This document shows, piece by piece, positions 1 to 7,725 of a stretch of 64,000 nt of DNA (positions are counted from its first letter, which is position 1; every line of letters starts with the position of its first letter). The DNA is from CADEFQ01 sp035433705 (GTDB lineage Bacteria > Pseudomonadota > Gammaproteobacteria > Steroidobacterales > Steroidobacteraceae). The stretch spans positions 50,592 through 114,591 of the forward strand of contig DAORVK010000003.1 in NCBI GenBank assembly GCA_035433705.1. Direction: 5' to 3'. The notes under the pieces were generated by a model. The model saw nothing but the letters and a program-made list of their open reading frames with translations, did not search any database and had not been told where the DNA came from. A program made the position numbers and the translations under genes.

Positions 1-114
1 GCCGGCGAGGATGCCGGCAGCAAGCTCGACAAGGCGCGAGCACTCGGCGTGCCGGTAATCGACGAGCAGGCGCTCGCTGCGGCGATCAGGGAGCGGAAGC
101 CACCGCCGACCTGA
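1..114 (+). CDS. ligA: NAD-dependent DNA ligase, C-terminal fragment (BRCT end)
   Basis: Only the last 37 codons are inside the window, read in frame 1 to a TGA at 112-114. The fragment contains AGSKLDKARALGVPV followed by a DE pair, which is the usual C-terminal part of the BRCT domain of bacterial LigA, where a Gly-Ser-Lys segment precedes the 'A..LGV.V..E' strand. LigA seals nicks during replication and repair using NAD. The gene runs towards the leftward prolyl isomerase gene, with a long perfect inverted repeat between them. The catalytic and OB-fold parts lie upstream, so the call rests on this short tail. Confidence 0.82.
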   Translation, partial: AGEDAGSKLDKARALGVPVIDEQALAAAIRERKPPPT

Positions 115-121
115 GAAGACC

Positions 122-196
122 TGGTGCCGGGTTTTCGGTTATTCGGTTATTGGCGCGCTTCGCCGCAATAACCGAATAACCGAAAACCCGGCACCA
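122..196. repeat. Perfect 31-bp inverted repeat, possible bidirectional terminator or repeat element
   Basis: Arms at 122-152 and 166-196 are exact reverse complements and enclose a 13-base GC-rich loop. Each arm contains the octamer-like CGGTTATT twice in tandem. It lies between the converging ends of ligA (114) and the prolyl isomerase gene (212), where a bidirectional terminator is expected. The stem is much longer than a normal terminator and has no clear T-run, so it could instead be a copy of a dispersed palindromic repeat (REP- or MITE-like). I saw no second copy in this window. Confidence 0.8.
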
Positions 197-211
197 ATGC
201 CTCGCTCGGGG

Positions 212-1039
212 TCAGGGTGTCTTGGCGATTTTCGCGGTCTTCATCAGCTCGTCGGCATAGGCCTTGAACTTCTTCGCCTGCACGATCTGCACGAGGCGTT
301 CCTTGACGCTGTCGTACGGTGGTGGTTGCAGGTCGCGCGTGTCATCGAGCCGGATCACGTGCCAGCCGTACTGGGTCTGCACGGGTGTTTTCGTGTACTC
401 GCCCTTCTTGAGCGCGACGACCGCTGCCGCGAAGGGCGGCACCATACGATCGGGCGTGAACCAGCCGAGGTCGCCTCCGTTCTCTTTCGACGAGTCGATC
501 GACTCGCGTCGCGCGAGCGTCTCGAATTTCTCACCCTTGTCGAGCTTGCCGATGAGGCTCTTCGCGAAGTCCTCCGTCGCGACGAGGATATGGCGCGCGT
601 GATACTCCTGCTTCGAGAGCGCGCCGATCTGCGCTTCGTATTCTGCGCGCAGTTCCTGTTCGGTCGGCGTCTTGTCGGCGAGAACCTTCTGCATCATCTC
701 CTGCTGCAGGAGGTTGAGCCGCGAAAGCTCGAGCATCGCCGCCGTTTCGGGTTTCGCCGCAAGCCCGTCCTTCTCCGCCTGCGCGGCGATGAGCTCCGCG
801 CGCACGAGGTTGTCGAGGATCTGGCCGCGCTGCTCTTCGGTGAGATCAGCAGGCTCCTTGCCGGACACGCCCTTCGCATAGGTCTCGAACAGGTTCCGCG
901 AAATCGCCTTGCCGTTCACGGTGGCGACGGGTTTCGCTTCGGCGCTGGCCGCTCCGCTGGCGGGTGCATTGGCTCCGGGCTTGCACGCAGCGACCAGCAG
1001 GGCAGTGGCGAGCACCGCCGGAATCAAAACTGATTTCAT
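212..1039 (-). CDS. Parvulin-type peptidylprolyl isomerase, lipoprotein
   Basis: A 275-residue protein that probably catalyses cis-trans isomerisation of prolyl bonds in the periplasm, anchored to a membrane by lipid. Residues 1-18 are a lipoprotein signal with lipobox LVAAC ending at Cys19. Residues about 35-130 are a helical SurA/PpiC-like N-terminal region, and about 145-235 are a parvulin domain with HARHILV, GGDLGWF and GWHVIRLDD, which are the standard conserved blocks. It is transcribed leftwards towards ligA and away from bolA, with 35 bp separating it from the bolA stop codon, so it could belong to the yciB-bolA transcript. It is a PpiC/PrsA-like foldase; I cannot name its client proteins. 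Confidence 0.9.
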   Translation of the reverse strand: MKSVLIPAVLATALLVAACKPGANAPASGAASAEAKPVATVNGKAISRNLFETYAKGVSGKEPADLTEEQRGQILDNLVRAELIAAQAEKDGLAAKPETAAMLELSRLNLLQQEMMQKVLADKTPTEQELRAEYEAQIGALSKQEYHARHILVATEDFAKSLIGKLDKGEKFETLARRESIDSSKENGGDLGWFTPDRMVPPFAAAVVALKKGEYTKTPVQTQYGWHVIRLDDTRDLQPPPYDSVKERLVQIVQAKKFKAYADELMKTAKIAKTP

Positions 1040-1074
1040 GAGATATCTCAGTGTGTTATGGGGTTAAGTTCAGG

Positions 1075-1353
1075 TCAATCGGAGGGCACATGCGCGCTGA
1101 TCGATAGCGCATGGATGTTTCCCGGTATCAGATCGGCGAGCGCAGCATAGACCAAACGGTGGCATTCCAGCGAAGAGCGTCCCGCGAAGGTGCGCGCGAT
1201 GATCTCGACGTGGAAATGGCCGCCCTCGCGCGCGCCCGGATGGCCCACATGCGCGGCGCTGTCGTCCCGGATTTCAAGCGACTCGGGAGCGAACGCCGCC
1301 TCGAGCGCCTGACGTATGCGCGTGACCCGCATGCCGGGTTCGATGATGCTCAT
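1075..1353 (-). CDS. bolA: BolA family protein
   Basis: A 92-residue BolA/YrbA-fold protein. Members pair with monothiol glutaredoxins in iron-sulfur and redox regulation, and some act on cell morphology. The family signature is clear: HVGHPGAREGGHFHV at about 35-49, then CHRLVYAAL and a C-terminal IHALSI. I chose the ATG at 1353 because it gives a normal BolA length and overlaps the yciB stop codon in an ATGA arrangement (1350-1353), indicating translational coupling. An upstream in-frame extension to 1536 lies entirely inside yciB and looks non-coding. Which BolA paralogue (BolA or IbaG) it corresponds to cannot be settled by eye. Confidence 0.87.
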   Translation of the reverse strand: MSIIEPGMRVTRIRQALEAAFAPESLEIRDDSAAHVGHPGAREGGHFHVEIIARTFAGRSSLECHRLVYAALADLIPGNIHALSISAHVPSD

Positions 1354-1892
1354 TCGGTGCGTGTCCGTTTCAGCAGCCAGGGGAGCTGCGCGGCGATGAA
1401 GGCGAAAGTGAGTGCCGTGAGGCCGAATACCTTGAAATTCACCCACACCCGCTCGCTCGCGTTGAACGCGACCGCGAGGTTCACGAGGCCGAGTACTGCG
1501 TAGAAGGCCACCCACAGCAGGTTGATCCGCTGCCACATGACGCGCGGCAGGCGTGTTTCGGCGCCGAGTGCGGGACCGAGCAGGCGCTCAACGAGCGGGC
1601 GGTCACCGATCCAGCGACTGGCAAGCAGCGCGGTGCTCACCAGCCAGAAGAACACGGTCGGCTTCCACTGGATGAAGCGCTGGTCGTGCAGCAGCAGCGT
1701 CGCCGCACCGAAGGCGAATACCAGTGCGGCCGAAATCCAGTGCATGGTCGGCACGCGCTTCAGGAGCAGCCAGTCGGCGGCGAGCATGCCTAGCATCGCG
1801 AGCATCAGCGCGCCGGTCGCGAAATAGAGGTCCTTCAGGTAATAGGCGACGAGAAAGACGACGAGCGGCGCGAAGTCGAGAATCTGCTGCAT
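1350..1892 (-). CDS. yciB: Intracellular septation protein A family (YciB)
   Basis: A 180-residue inner-membrane protein with about five hydrophobic segments and the typical YciB start (MQQILDFAPLVVFLVAYYL). The family also has a recognisable central W-P-T-V-F-F-W segment, seen here as WKPTVFFW, and a basic C-terminus. YciB interacts with elongation and division proteins in enterobacteria and is needed for normal envelope integrity. It is the first gene of a leftward yciB-bolA pair and is divergent from yciO, whose start codon is 38 bp away, so both promoters must lie in that short interval or inside the genes. Confidence 0.9.
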   Translation of the reverse strand: MQQILDFAPLVVFLVAYYLKDLYFATGALMLAMLGMLAADWLLLKRVPTMHWISAALVFAFGAATLLLHDQRFIQWKPTVFFWLVSTALLASRWIGDRPLVERLLGPALGAETRLPRVMWQRINLLWVAFYAVLGLVNLAVAFNASERVWVNFKVFGLTALTFAFIAAQLPWLLKRTRTE

Positions 1893-1930
1893 GGTCGGAC
1901 GGTGGCGGCGGGGGCCGATATGATACCTGC

Positions 1931-2572
1931 ATGAGCCTTTATTTCGAGTTGCATCGGGTGAACCCCGAACCGCGGCTGATCCGGCGCGCGGCCGAGGTGA
2001 TCCGCGCGGGGGGCGTGATCGCCTATCCGACCGACTCCTGCTATGCGCTCGGCTGCCACATCGGCGACAAGGACGCGCTGGAACGCGTGCGCCGGATCCG
2101 GCAGGCGGACCGGCATCACCATTTCACGCTGATGTGCCGCGATCTCACCGAGATTGGCCGGTTCGCGCGCATCGACACCTGGCAGTTTCGCCTCCTGAAG
2201 GCGGGCACGCCGGGACCCTACACGTTTCTGATGCCGGCTACCCGCGAAACGCCGCGACGGCTGCAGCACGACCGACGCCGCACCATTGGCATTCGCGTGC
2301 CGGATCACGTCGTCCCGCGCCAGCTGCTTGCTGAGCTGGGTGAGCCGATCATGACCTCGACGCTGATGCTGCCGGGCGATGACGCGCCACTCAATGATGG
2401 TCGGGAAATCGCCAAACGGCTGTCAAACGACCTCGATCTCGTGCTCGACGGCGGGCCCTGTGGCCTCGAACCGACGACGGTCGTCGATCTCGCGGTACAG
2501 CCGCCCGCGGTACTGCGCGTCGGCAAGGGCAACCTCGGCCGGCTGGGACTGGCCAGCGCTTCTGGCCCGTAG
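1931..2572 (+). CDS. yciO: YciO family protein (Sua5/YrdC fold, threonylcarbamoyl-AMP synthase-like)
   Basis: A 213-residue protein of the Sua5/YciO/YrdC superfamily. The conserved GGVIAYPTDSCYALGC block at about 27-42 and the FTLMCRDL block match the YciO branch closely, as do RRTIGIRVPDH and EPTTVVDL further on. Superfamily members make threonylcarbamoyl-AMP for the t6A37 tRNA modification. YciO itself has no firmly assigned physiological role and is not the main TsaC. The ATG at 1931 is chosen because residues before it are non-conserved and would run back into the divergent yciB gene. A neighbouring trpS gene adds a loose tRNA theme. Confidence 0.87.
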   Translation: MSLYFELHRVNPEPRLIRRAAEVIRAGGVIAYPTDSCYALGCHIGDKDALERVRRIRQADRHHHFTLMCRDLTEIGRFARIDTWQFRLLKAGTPGPYTFLMPATRETPRRLQHDRRRTIGIRVPDHVVPRQLLAELGEPIMTSTLMLPGDDAPLNDGREIAKRLSNDLDLVLDGGPCGLEPTTVVDLAVQPPAVLRVGKGNLGRLGLASASGP

Positions 2573-2580
2573 CCCTGCGC

Positions 2581-2586
2581 TATACT
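2581..2586 (+). promoter_or_regulatory. Candidate -10 box for trpS
   Basis: TATACT lies 9 bp after the yciO stop codon and about 100 bp before trpS. It is a good match to a sigma-70 -10 box in GC-rich surroundings. A weak -35 candidate (TTCTGG at 2560-2565) is 15 bp upstream, which is short. The box falls in the 114-bp yciO-trpS gap, which contains no other gene. Confidence 0.4.
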
Positions 2587-2686
2587 GCTCGCCCGTTTGC
2601 GCACCCCGCGCCCCATGAGCGATGCCTGATCACGACGTGCCGAGTCCGACGCAGAGCCGACCGAAGAAACGCGCCACGAGGCCGAC

Positions 2687-3904
2687 ATGAGCGCCAATGA
2701 GCCGGCTCGACGCGTGCTCTCCGGCATGCGGCCGACAGGAGCGCTGCATCTGGGCAACTTTCATGGTGCGCTCAGCAACTGGATCGAGCTGCAGTACCAG
2801 TATGAGTGCTATTTCTTCGTCGCCGACTGGCACGCGCTGACGACCGACTACGAAGACACGAACCACCTGCCGGACCATATCCACGAGATGCTGATCGACT
2901 GGCTCGCGGCGGGCGTCAACCCGGGTGTAGCCACGATATTCGTGCAGTCGCACGTGCCCGAGCACGCGGAGCTGCACCTCCTCCTGTCCATGATCACGCC
3001 GCTCGGCTGGCTCGAGCGCGTACCCACCTACAAGGACCAGCAGGCCGAGCTCAAGGAGAAGGATCTCGCGACGTACGGCTTCCTCGGCTATCCGCTGCTG
3101 CAGTCCGCCGACATCCTGATCTACCGCCCGGCCTACGTGCCGGTCGGCGAAGACCAGGTCGCTCACGTCGAGATCACGCGCGAAGTGGCGCGCCGCTTCA
3201 ACCACCTCTACGGTCGCGAACCCGATTTTGAAGCGAAGGCGGAGAAGGCCGTGAAGGGCCTCGGAGGCAAGCTCGCGACGCAGTATCGGCTGTTGCGACG
3301 CGAGTTTCAGCAGGCCGGTGACCAGAGCGCCCTCGAAAAGGCGCGCGCGCTCGTGCGGGCCAACAACCGCATCACCGTCGCGGATCGCGAGCGGCTGCTC
3401 GGCTGGCTCGAAGGGGGTGGCGTTGCCGTCCTGACCGAACCGCAGGTGCTGCTCACAAAATCGCCGCGGGTCCCGGGGCTCGACGGCCGCAAGATGTCGA
3501 AATCGTACGGCAACACGATCGGCCTGCGCGAAGACCCCGACAGCGTGGCGAAGAAGCTGAAGACGATGCAGACCGATCCGGCGCGCGTGCGTCGTACTGA
3601 TCCGGGCGACCCCGACAAATGTCCGGTGTTCGATCTGCACAAGATCTTTTCCGATGCCGCCACGATCGCGTGGGCCGCCCACGGCTGCCGCACGGCGAGC
3701 ATCGGTTGTCTCGAATGCAAGAAGCCGCTCATCGACAAGGTGGTCGAGTTCGTGAACGGCATGCGCAAGCGCGCACAGGAATATGAGGAGAATCCGGATC
3801 TCGTGCGTACGATCCTGGTCGAGGGTGCAGAGAAGGCGCGGGAAGCGGCGCGCGACACGATGGACGAGGTGCGTCGGGTGATGCATCTTCGCGCGGATCT
3901 GTGA
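2687..3904 (+). CDS. trpS: Tryptophanyl-tRNA synthetase
   Basis: Charges tRNA-Trp with tryptophan in the cytoplasm. The 405-residue protein has the class I signatures: a HIGH-type motif TGALHLGNFHG near residue 17 and a canonical KMSKS at about 269-273 (GRKMSKSYGNTIGL). At over 400 residues it is the longer proteobacterial form rather than the roughly 330-residue type, with an insertion before the KMSKS loop (about residues 180-250). Its stop overlaps the scpA GTG start by 4 bp, so it heads a trpS-scpA-scpB-rluB operon with overlapping junctions. The ATG at 2687 gives the conserved RRVLSGMRPTGALHLGN start. Confidence 0.96.
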   Translation: MSANEPARRVLSGMRPTGALHLGNFHGALSNWIELQYQYECYFFVADWHALTTDYEDTNHLPDHIHEMLIDWLAAGVNPGVATIFVQSHVPEHAELHLLLSMITPLGWLERVPTYKDQQAELKEKDLATYGFLGYPLLQSADILIYRPAYVPVGEDQVAHVEITREVARRFNHLYGREPDFEAKAEKAVKGLGGKLATQYRLLRREFQQAGDQSALEKARALVRANNRITVADRERLLGWLEGGGVAVLTEPQVLLTKSPRVPGLDGRKMSKSYGNTIGLREDPDSVAKKLKTMQTDPARVRRTDPGDPDKCPVFDLHKIFSDAATIAWAAHGCRTASIGCLECKKPLIDKVVEFVNGMRKRAQEYEENPDLVRTILVEGAEKAREAARDTMDEVRRVMHLRADL

Positions 3905-4812
3905 AACCCGACCTGAAGCTCGTCGTGTCGAATCCCGATCCGGGCGCCGCTGCAGCGCCCACAGGCGAGGCTGCCCCGCGACAGGCGGAGATGCCTTTCG
4001 CGATGGTGCACGGTGAAGCCGTCACCGAGGTGCCGAAGGACCTCTACATTCCGCCGCAGGCGCTCGAGGTGTTCCTCGAGGCGTTCGAGGGGCCGCTCGA
4101 CCTGCTGCTCTACCTGATCCGCCGCCAGAACCTCGACATCCTCGATATCCCGCTTGCAGAGATCACCAGGCAGTACATGGAGTACATCGAGCTGATGCAG
4201 GATCTGCAGCTCGAGCTCGCGGGCGAATACATGCTGATGGCGGCGACGCTCGCTGAAATCAAATCGCGCATGCTGCTGCCGCGCGCGCACATCGAGACGG
4301 GCGAGGAGGTTGATCCGCGTGCCGACCTCGTACGCCGCCTGCAGGAATACGAGCGCTTCAAGCGCGCGGCCGAGAATATCGATGCGCTGCCGCGGCTCGA
4401 ACGCGATGTCTACACGGCGAGCGCGGTTGCCGATCGCAAGATCGTGCATCTCCTGCCGCAGGTGCAGCTGCGCGAGATGCTGCTGGCGTTCCAGGAAGTC
4501 GTGCAGCGCGCCGAGCTCTTTGCCCGCCACCATGTGCAGCGCGAGCGTCTTTCGGTCCGCGCCCGCATGGCTGATATCCTCTCGACACTCGAGGGGGCGA
4601 GTTTCGTGGAATTCACGCGCCTGTTCCGCTCCGGGGAGGGGCGCATGGGCGTGACGGTCACCTTCATCGCGATCCTCGAACTGGTACGGGAAGGCCTGAT
4701 CGATTTCGTCCAGGCGGAGCCTTACGCGCCGCTGCACGTGCGCGCGGCGCCGCCTGGCCAGAGTGGACTGCAGCTGGTTGCGAGCAATCCGGCCGGCGAG
4801 GCGAACACATGA
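3901..4812 (+). CDS. scpA: Segregation and condensation protein A (kleisin)
   Basis: ScpA is the kleisin subunit of the Smc-ScpAB condensin, bridging the Smc heads during chromosome segregation. The 303-residue protein has the family core FEGPLDLLLYLIRRQNLDILDIPL at about 60-85 (only part needs citing: FEGPLDLLLYLI), followed by EYMLMAATLAEIKSRMLLPR. The C-terminal winged-helix region contains FTRLF and the usual FIAILELVREG. An extra Ala/Pro-rich stretch of roughly 35 residues precedes the core. The start is GTG at 3901, overlapping the trpS stop, and the gene ends in an ATGA overlap with scpB. Confidence 0.95.
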   Translation: MKPDLKLVVSNPDPGAAAAPTGEAAPRQAEMPFAMVHGEAVTEVPKDLYIPPQALEVFLEAFEGPLDLLLYLIRRQNLDILDIPLAEITRQYMEYIELMQDLQLELAGEYMLMAATLAEIKSRMLLPRAHIETGEEVDPRADLVRRLQEYERFKRAAENIDALPRLERDVYTASAVADRKIVHLLPQVQLREMLLAFQEVVQRAELFARHHVQRERLSVRARMADILSTLEGASFVEFTRLFRSGEGRMGVTVTFIAILELVREGLIDFVQAEPYAPLHVRAAPPGQSGLQLVASNPAGEANT

Positions 4813-5510
4813 GCGATACGCAACTGCGCAACATCGTGGAGGCCGCGCTGCTGGCCGCGGACCGTCCGCTGTCACTGGCGGATCTCGCCGGTCTCTTCGA
4901 GGAGGCCGAGCGCCCGGCCAACGCGGAACTGCGGCAGGCGCTCGAGCTGATCGCCGGCGAGTACGAGGCGCGCGCGCTGCAGCTCGCCGAGACCGCGAGC
5001 GGCTGGCGCGTGCAGGTGCGCGCGCAATTCGCGCCGCAGGTGTCGCGCCTGTGGCCGGAACGACCGCAGAAGTATTCGCGCGCGCTGCTCGAGACGCTCG
5101 CCCTGATCGCCTATCGCCAGCCGATCACGCGCGCCGAGATCGAGGCGGTGCGCGGTGTCGCGGTGAATCCGAACATCGTGCGCACGCTGATGGAGCGCAG
5201 CTGGGTGCGCGTCGTGGGGCATCGCGACGTGCCCGGACGGCCCGAGCTCCTCGGCACCACGAAGGAATTTCTCGACTACTTCGGCCTGCGCAGCCTCGAT
5301 CAGCTGCCCTCGCTCGCGGAGCTGAAGGCGATGTCCGACCTCGTGCCGCAGCTCGAACTGCCGGGTACCGCCGATGCGGCGGGTCAGGTCGCTGCGACCG
5401 AAGACGACCTGCCGGACGTCGCGGAGGCTGACGGCGACGAAGAGGACCTCGAGGCGGCTGCCGACGGGAAGCCGGGCCTCGTCGCAGCGCCGCCCGACGC
5501 GGAGTCGTGA
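4809..5510 (+). CDS. scpB: Segregation and condensation protein B
   Basis: ScpB dimers regulate the Smc-ScpA complex. The 233-residue protein has two winged-helix domains, with the recognisable LRNIVEAALLAADRPLS at the N-terminus and the conserved ALIAYRQPITRAEIEAVRGV block at about residues 97-116, then GRPELLGTTKEFLDYFGL. The C-terminal 50 residues are acidic (repeated Glu/Asp/Ala) and probably disordered, as in many proteobacterial ScpBs. It overlaps scpA by 4 bp at its start and the next gene by 4 bp at its end, so the three genes are almost certainly co-translated. Confidence 0.95.
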   Translation: MSDTQLRNIVEAALLAADRPLSLADLAGLFEEAERPANAELRQALELIAGEYEARALQLAETASGWRVQVRAQFAPQVSRLWPERPQKYSRALLETLALIAYRQPITRAEIEAVRGVAVNPNIVRTLMERSWVRVVGHRDVPGRPELLGTTKEFLDYFGLRSLDQLPSLAELKAMSDLVPQLELPGTADAAGQVAATEDDLPDVAEADGDEEDLEAAADGKPGLVAAPPDAES

Positions 5511-6343
5511 CGGATCAGGGCGAACGCCTGCAGAAGCTGCTCGCGAGCCTCGGGCTGGCCTCGCGCCGTGAAGCGGAAACCTGGATTCGCGCGGGCCGCG
5601 TCACGCTCAACGGGACGATTGCCACGCTGGGCGTGCGCGTCGGTGCGCGTGACGAGGTGCGTCTCGACGGACGACCCATTCGTCGCCACGCCATCGCTCC
5701 CCGCGCTGCGGCTTTTCTCGCCAATCGCTCCCCTGGCGAGTCGCTGCAGCACCCCGACGAATCGGGTCACGAGTCGCTGATGGCACGCATGCCGGCGCGG
5801 TCGGGCAGGCGCTTCGTGGCCGTGAGCCCGATGCCGCGCATCGACGGCGGCCTCGAAATCTTCTCCCCCGACGGTGAAGTGGCGGCGCGCCTGCAGCGTG
5901 CGGCGCGGCAGGTGGAAATCGGGTTTCGCGTGCGCGTTCATGGCGAACTGCCGTCGGAAAGGCTGGCCTCCGTGCTCACGGGCCAACTCGACAGTGGCGA
6001 ACGCCTCGCTGTGCTTCGCTGCGAGGCTGTTGGTGGAGAGGGCAGCAATCGCTGGTATGCAATCGACACGCGCGGCGCGAGCGGCAAGAGGGTGCGGCAG
6101 CTGTTCGAGCGCCAGGGTGCGACCGTCAGTCGCGTACTGCGCATCCGCTTCGGTGCCCTGGAACTCGATCGCACGCTGCCGCGTGGGCGCTCACGCGCGC
6201 TCACGGATGCCGAACTGGCGGCGCTGTTGCCGGCGGCGCAAAGCGCTACGAAAGGCGTGGCGGTCCGGGCGCCTGGGCGTCCACCGTCTGCCCCGTCATC
6301 CCGCGGGCGCCCGGTCCGAGCAGGCAGACGTACGCGGCGGTGA
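5507..6343 (+). CDS. RluB/RsuA-family pseudouridine synthase with a degenerate catalytic motif
   Basis: A 278-residue protein with an N-terminal S4 RNA-binding domain (RLQKLLASLGLASRREAE, residues 8-25) and a divergent RsuA/RluB-type region. Position after scpB is where rluB normally sits; RluB makes pseudouridine 2605 in 23S rRNA. The family motif GRLDxxTxGL is not intact: the segment reads SPMPRIDGGLEIFSPDG at about 107-123. Aligning PMPRID with the usual PVGRLD keeps the Asp (D113) but loses three residues just after it. The usual GRNRQVRRMFE block is GASGKRVRQLFE here. The enzyme may be inactive or altered. The start is GTG overlapping scpB; the basic C-terminal tail overlaps yciK by 98 bp on the other strand. 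Confidence 0.78.
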   Translation: MTDQGERLQKLLASLGLASRREAETWIRAGRVTLNGTIATLGVRVGARDEVRLDGRPIRRHAIAPRAAAFLANRSPGESLQHPDESGHESLMARMPARSGRRFVAVSPMPRIDGGLEIFSPDGEVAARLQRAARQVEIGFRVRVHGELPSERLASVLTGQLDSGERLAVLRCEAVGGEGSNRWYAIDTRGASGKRVRQLFERQGATVSRVLRIRFGALELDRTLPRGRSRALTDAELAALLPAAQSATKGVAVRAPGRPPSAPSSRGRPVRAGRRTRR

Positions 6344-7028
6344 TGGTTTCGGGGAGCGGCGCGCTTTCCGCCACTTCCGCCGGGTAGGCGGCGCGGCGCA
6401 TCGCGGTGCGGGTGCCGCCGGGATTGATCGCATTGACGCGCACGTGCGTCACGCCCGACATTTCGTCAGCGAGTACCTGTGAAAGCCCTTCGAGTGCGAA
6501 CTTCGATACGGCGTACGCGCCCCAGTACGCACGTCCGCGCCGTCCTACGCTGCTCGAAGTGAACAGGATGCTGGCGTCGGGCGCTGCGCGCAGCAGGGGC
6601 AGTGCGACCTGCGTGAGTGCGAAAGCTGCGGTGACGTTCACGTGCAGCACGCGTGTCCAGAGTGGCACGTCATAGTGTTCTATGGGCGAGAGATCGCCGA
6701 GCAGGCCCGCGTTGTGCAGCAGACCGTCGAGCCTGCCAAAACGTGTGCGGATCGCGTCGGCGATGCCGTCGTACTCCCGCGCAGTGGCGCGTTCGAGATC
6801 GAGCGGAGCGATGATGGGTTCGGGACCGCCCGCGGCCTTGATTTCGTCGTAGACGCTTTCGAGTTTGGGGACCTTGCGGCCGAGCAGCACGACTTCGGCG
6901 CCGTGCGTGGCACAAGCAAGTGCGACGGCGCGACCGATGCCGCCGCCGGCTCCGGTGATCGCGATCACGCGACCGGCCAGCTCGTCGGGGGCGGCCACGT
7001 GCAGCCGCGGTTCGAAGGTCGGGGTCAT
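6246..7028 (-). CDS. yciK: YciK-type short-chain dehydrogenase/reductase
   Basis: A 260-residue classical SDR. It has the nucleotide-binding TGAGGGIG (25-32), NAG (106-108), the TSSS serine region (157-160) and catalytic Y172-x3-K176. The LLHNAGLLGD, FTSSSVGRRGRAYWGAYA and INPGGTRTAMR blocks match the YciK subgroup closely; its natural substrate is not established. The ATG at 7028 is chosen because it gives a YciK-like start; the reading frame continues upstream only as a shadow of the next gene. It is the last gene of the leftward ubiG-mupP block, as in Pseudomonas, where ubiG, mupP and a yciK-like gene are adjacent. Confidence 0.9.
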   Translation of the reverse strand: MTPTFEPRLHVAAPDELAGRVIAITGAGGGIGRAVALACATHGAEVVLLGRKVPKLESVYDEIKAAGGPEPIIAPLDLERATAREYDGIADAIRTRFGRLDGLLHNAGLLGDLSPIEHYDVPLWTRVLHVNVTAAFALTQVALPLLRAAPDASILFTSSSVGRRGRAYWGAYAVSKFALEGLSQVLADEMSGVTHVRVNAINPGGTRTAMRRAAYPAEVAESAPLPETITAAYVCLLGPGARGMTGQTVDAQAPGPPRLS

Positions 7029-7035
7029 GGCATCC

Positions 7036-7725
7036 TCAGCTTCGGCCGCGCTGCGCGCGCCGCGCCGCGCGCCAGGCAGTCCAGTTCTCGGCGAGGGCAT
7101 CAAGGCGCGCTGCACCGGCGCGCGGCCGGCGCACTGCAAGTGTGGCCCAGACGACGAGGCCGCGCAGCGCGGTCGTGAGGGGCGCGGGCAGCGCTTGCAA
7201 CGCCTCGCGCAGGGCCGTGGCGGAGAGCTCACTTGGGGCGAGCTCATGCGCATGGAGTGCGCGACCCAGAGCGAGTGAGCGCCCGGGGTCCGTGGACAAG
7301 GGCGTTGCGAGTGCGGCCAGCGGGCGGAACAGGCCCTCGGCCCACAAGGCCGCATCTGCCCGAACGTCGTCTTGAGGCACGGGTCCGCGGCCGAGTGTGT
7401 GCCGCGCGAGTCTGCGGGCGGCCAGCTCGGGCAGCGGACGCAGATCGGGTGGCGGCAGCCCGGCAGCGAGAAAGAGTTTGCGCAAGGCGATCGCAAGGGG
7501 GTGCTGCGGGATGGATGCGCAGAGCCGGACGGCTTCTTCCTGCCACCATCCGAGGCGCGCGTGCGCCACCGAATGGTCAAGACCCTCCCGCGCACTCGCC
7601 ATGATTTCGTGCTCGATCGCCAGCAGCGCCGCGGTGCCCTCTCGCGCGATTGCCGGTGTGTAGAGCCATGCGAAAAAACGCGCGCCCGCGCTGCGCGGCG
7701 GCGGCGCAATCGCGGGGGTGCTCAC
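7036..7725 (-). CDS. Squalene/phytoene synthase-like protein lacking the Asp-rich motif
   Basis: A 229-residue protein resembling the N-terminal half of squalene/phytoene synthases: FAWLYTPAIAREGTAALLAIEHEI, then LGWWQEEAVRL and HPLAIAL (cited pieces are separate blocks). In active enzymes the first block is followed by a DxxxD diphosphate-binding motif; here the region reads EHEIMASAREG, and I see no Asp-rich motif further on. A prenyl-diphosphate synthase reaction is therefore doubtful. It overlaps rmuC by 4 bp and sits 7 bp before yciK, so it belongs to the ubiG-mupP operon. A structural or regulatory role linked to isoprenoid or quinone metabolism is possible but unproven. Confidence 0.62.
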   Translation of the reverse strand: MSTPAIAPPPRSAGARFFAWLYTPAIAREGTAALLAIEHEIMASAREGLDHSVAHARLGWWQEEAVRLCASIPQHPLAIALRKLFLAAGLPPPDLRPLPELAARRLARHTLGRGPVPQDDVRADAALWAEGLFRPLAALATPLSTDPGRSLALGRALHAHELAPSELSATALREALQALPAPLTTALRGLVVWATLAVRRPRAGAARLDALAENWTAWRAARRAQRGRS

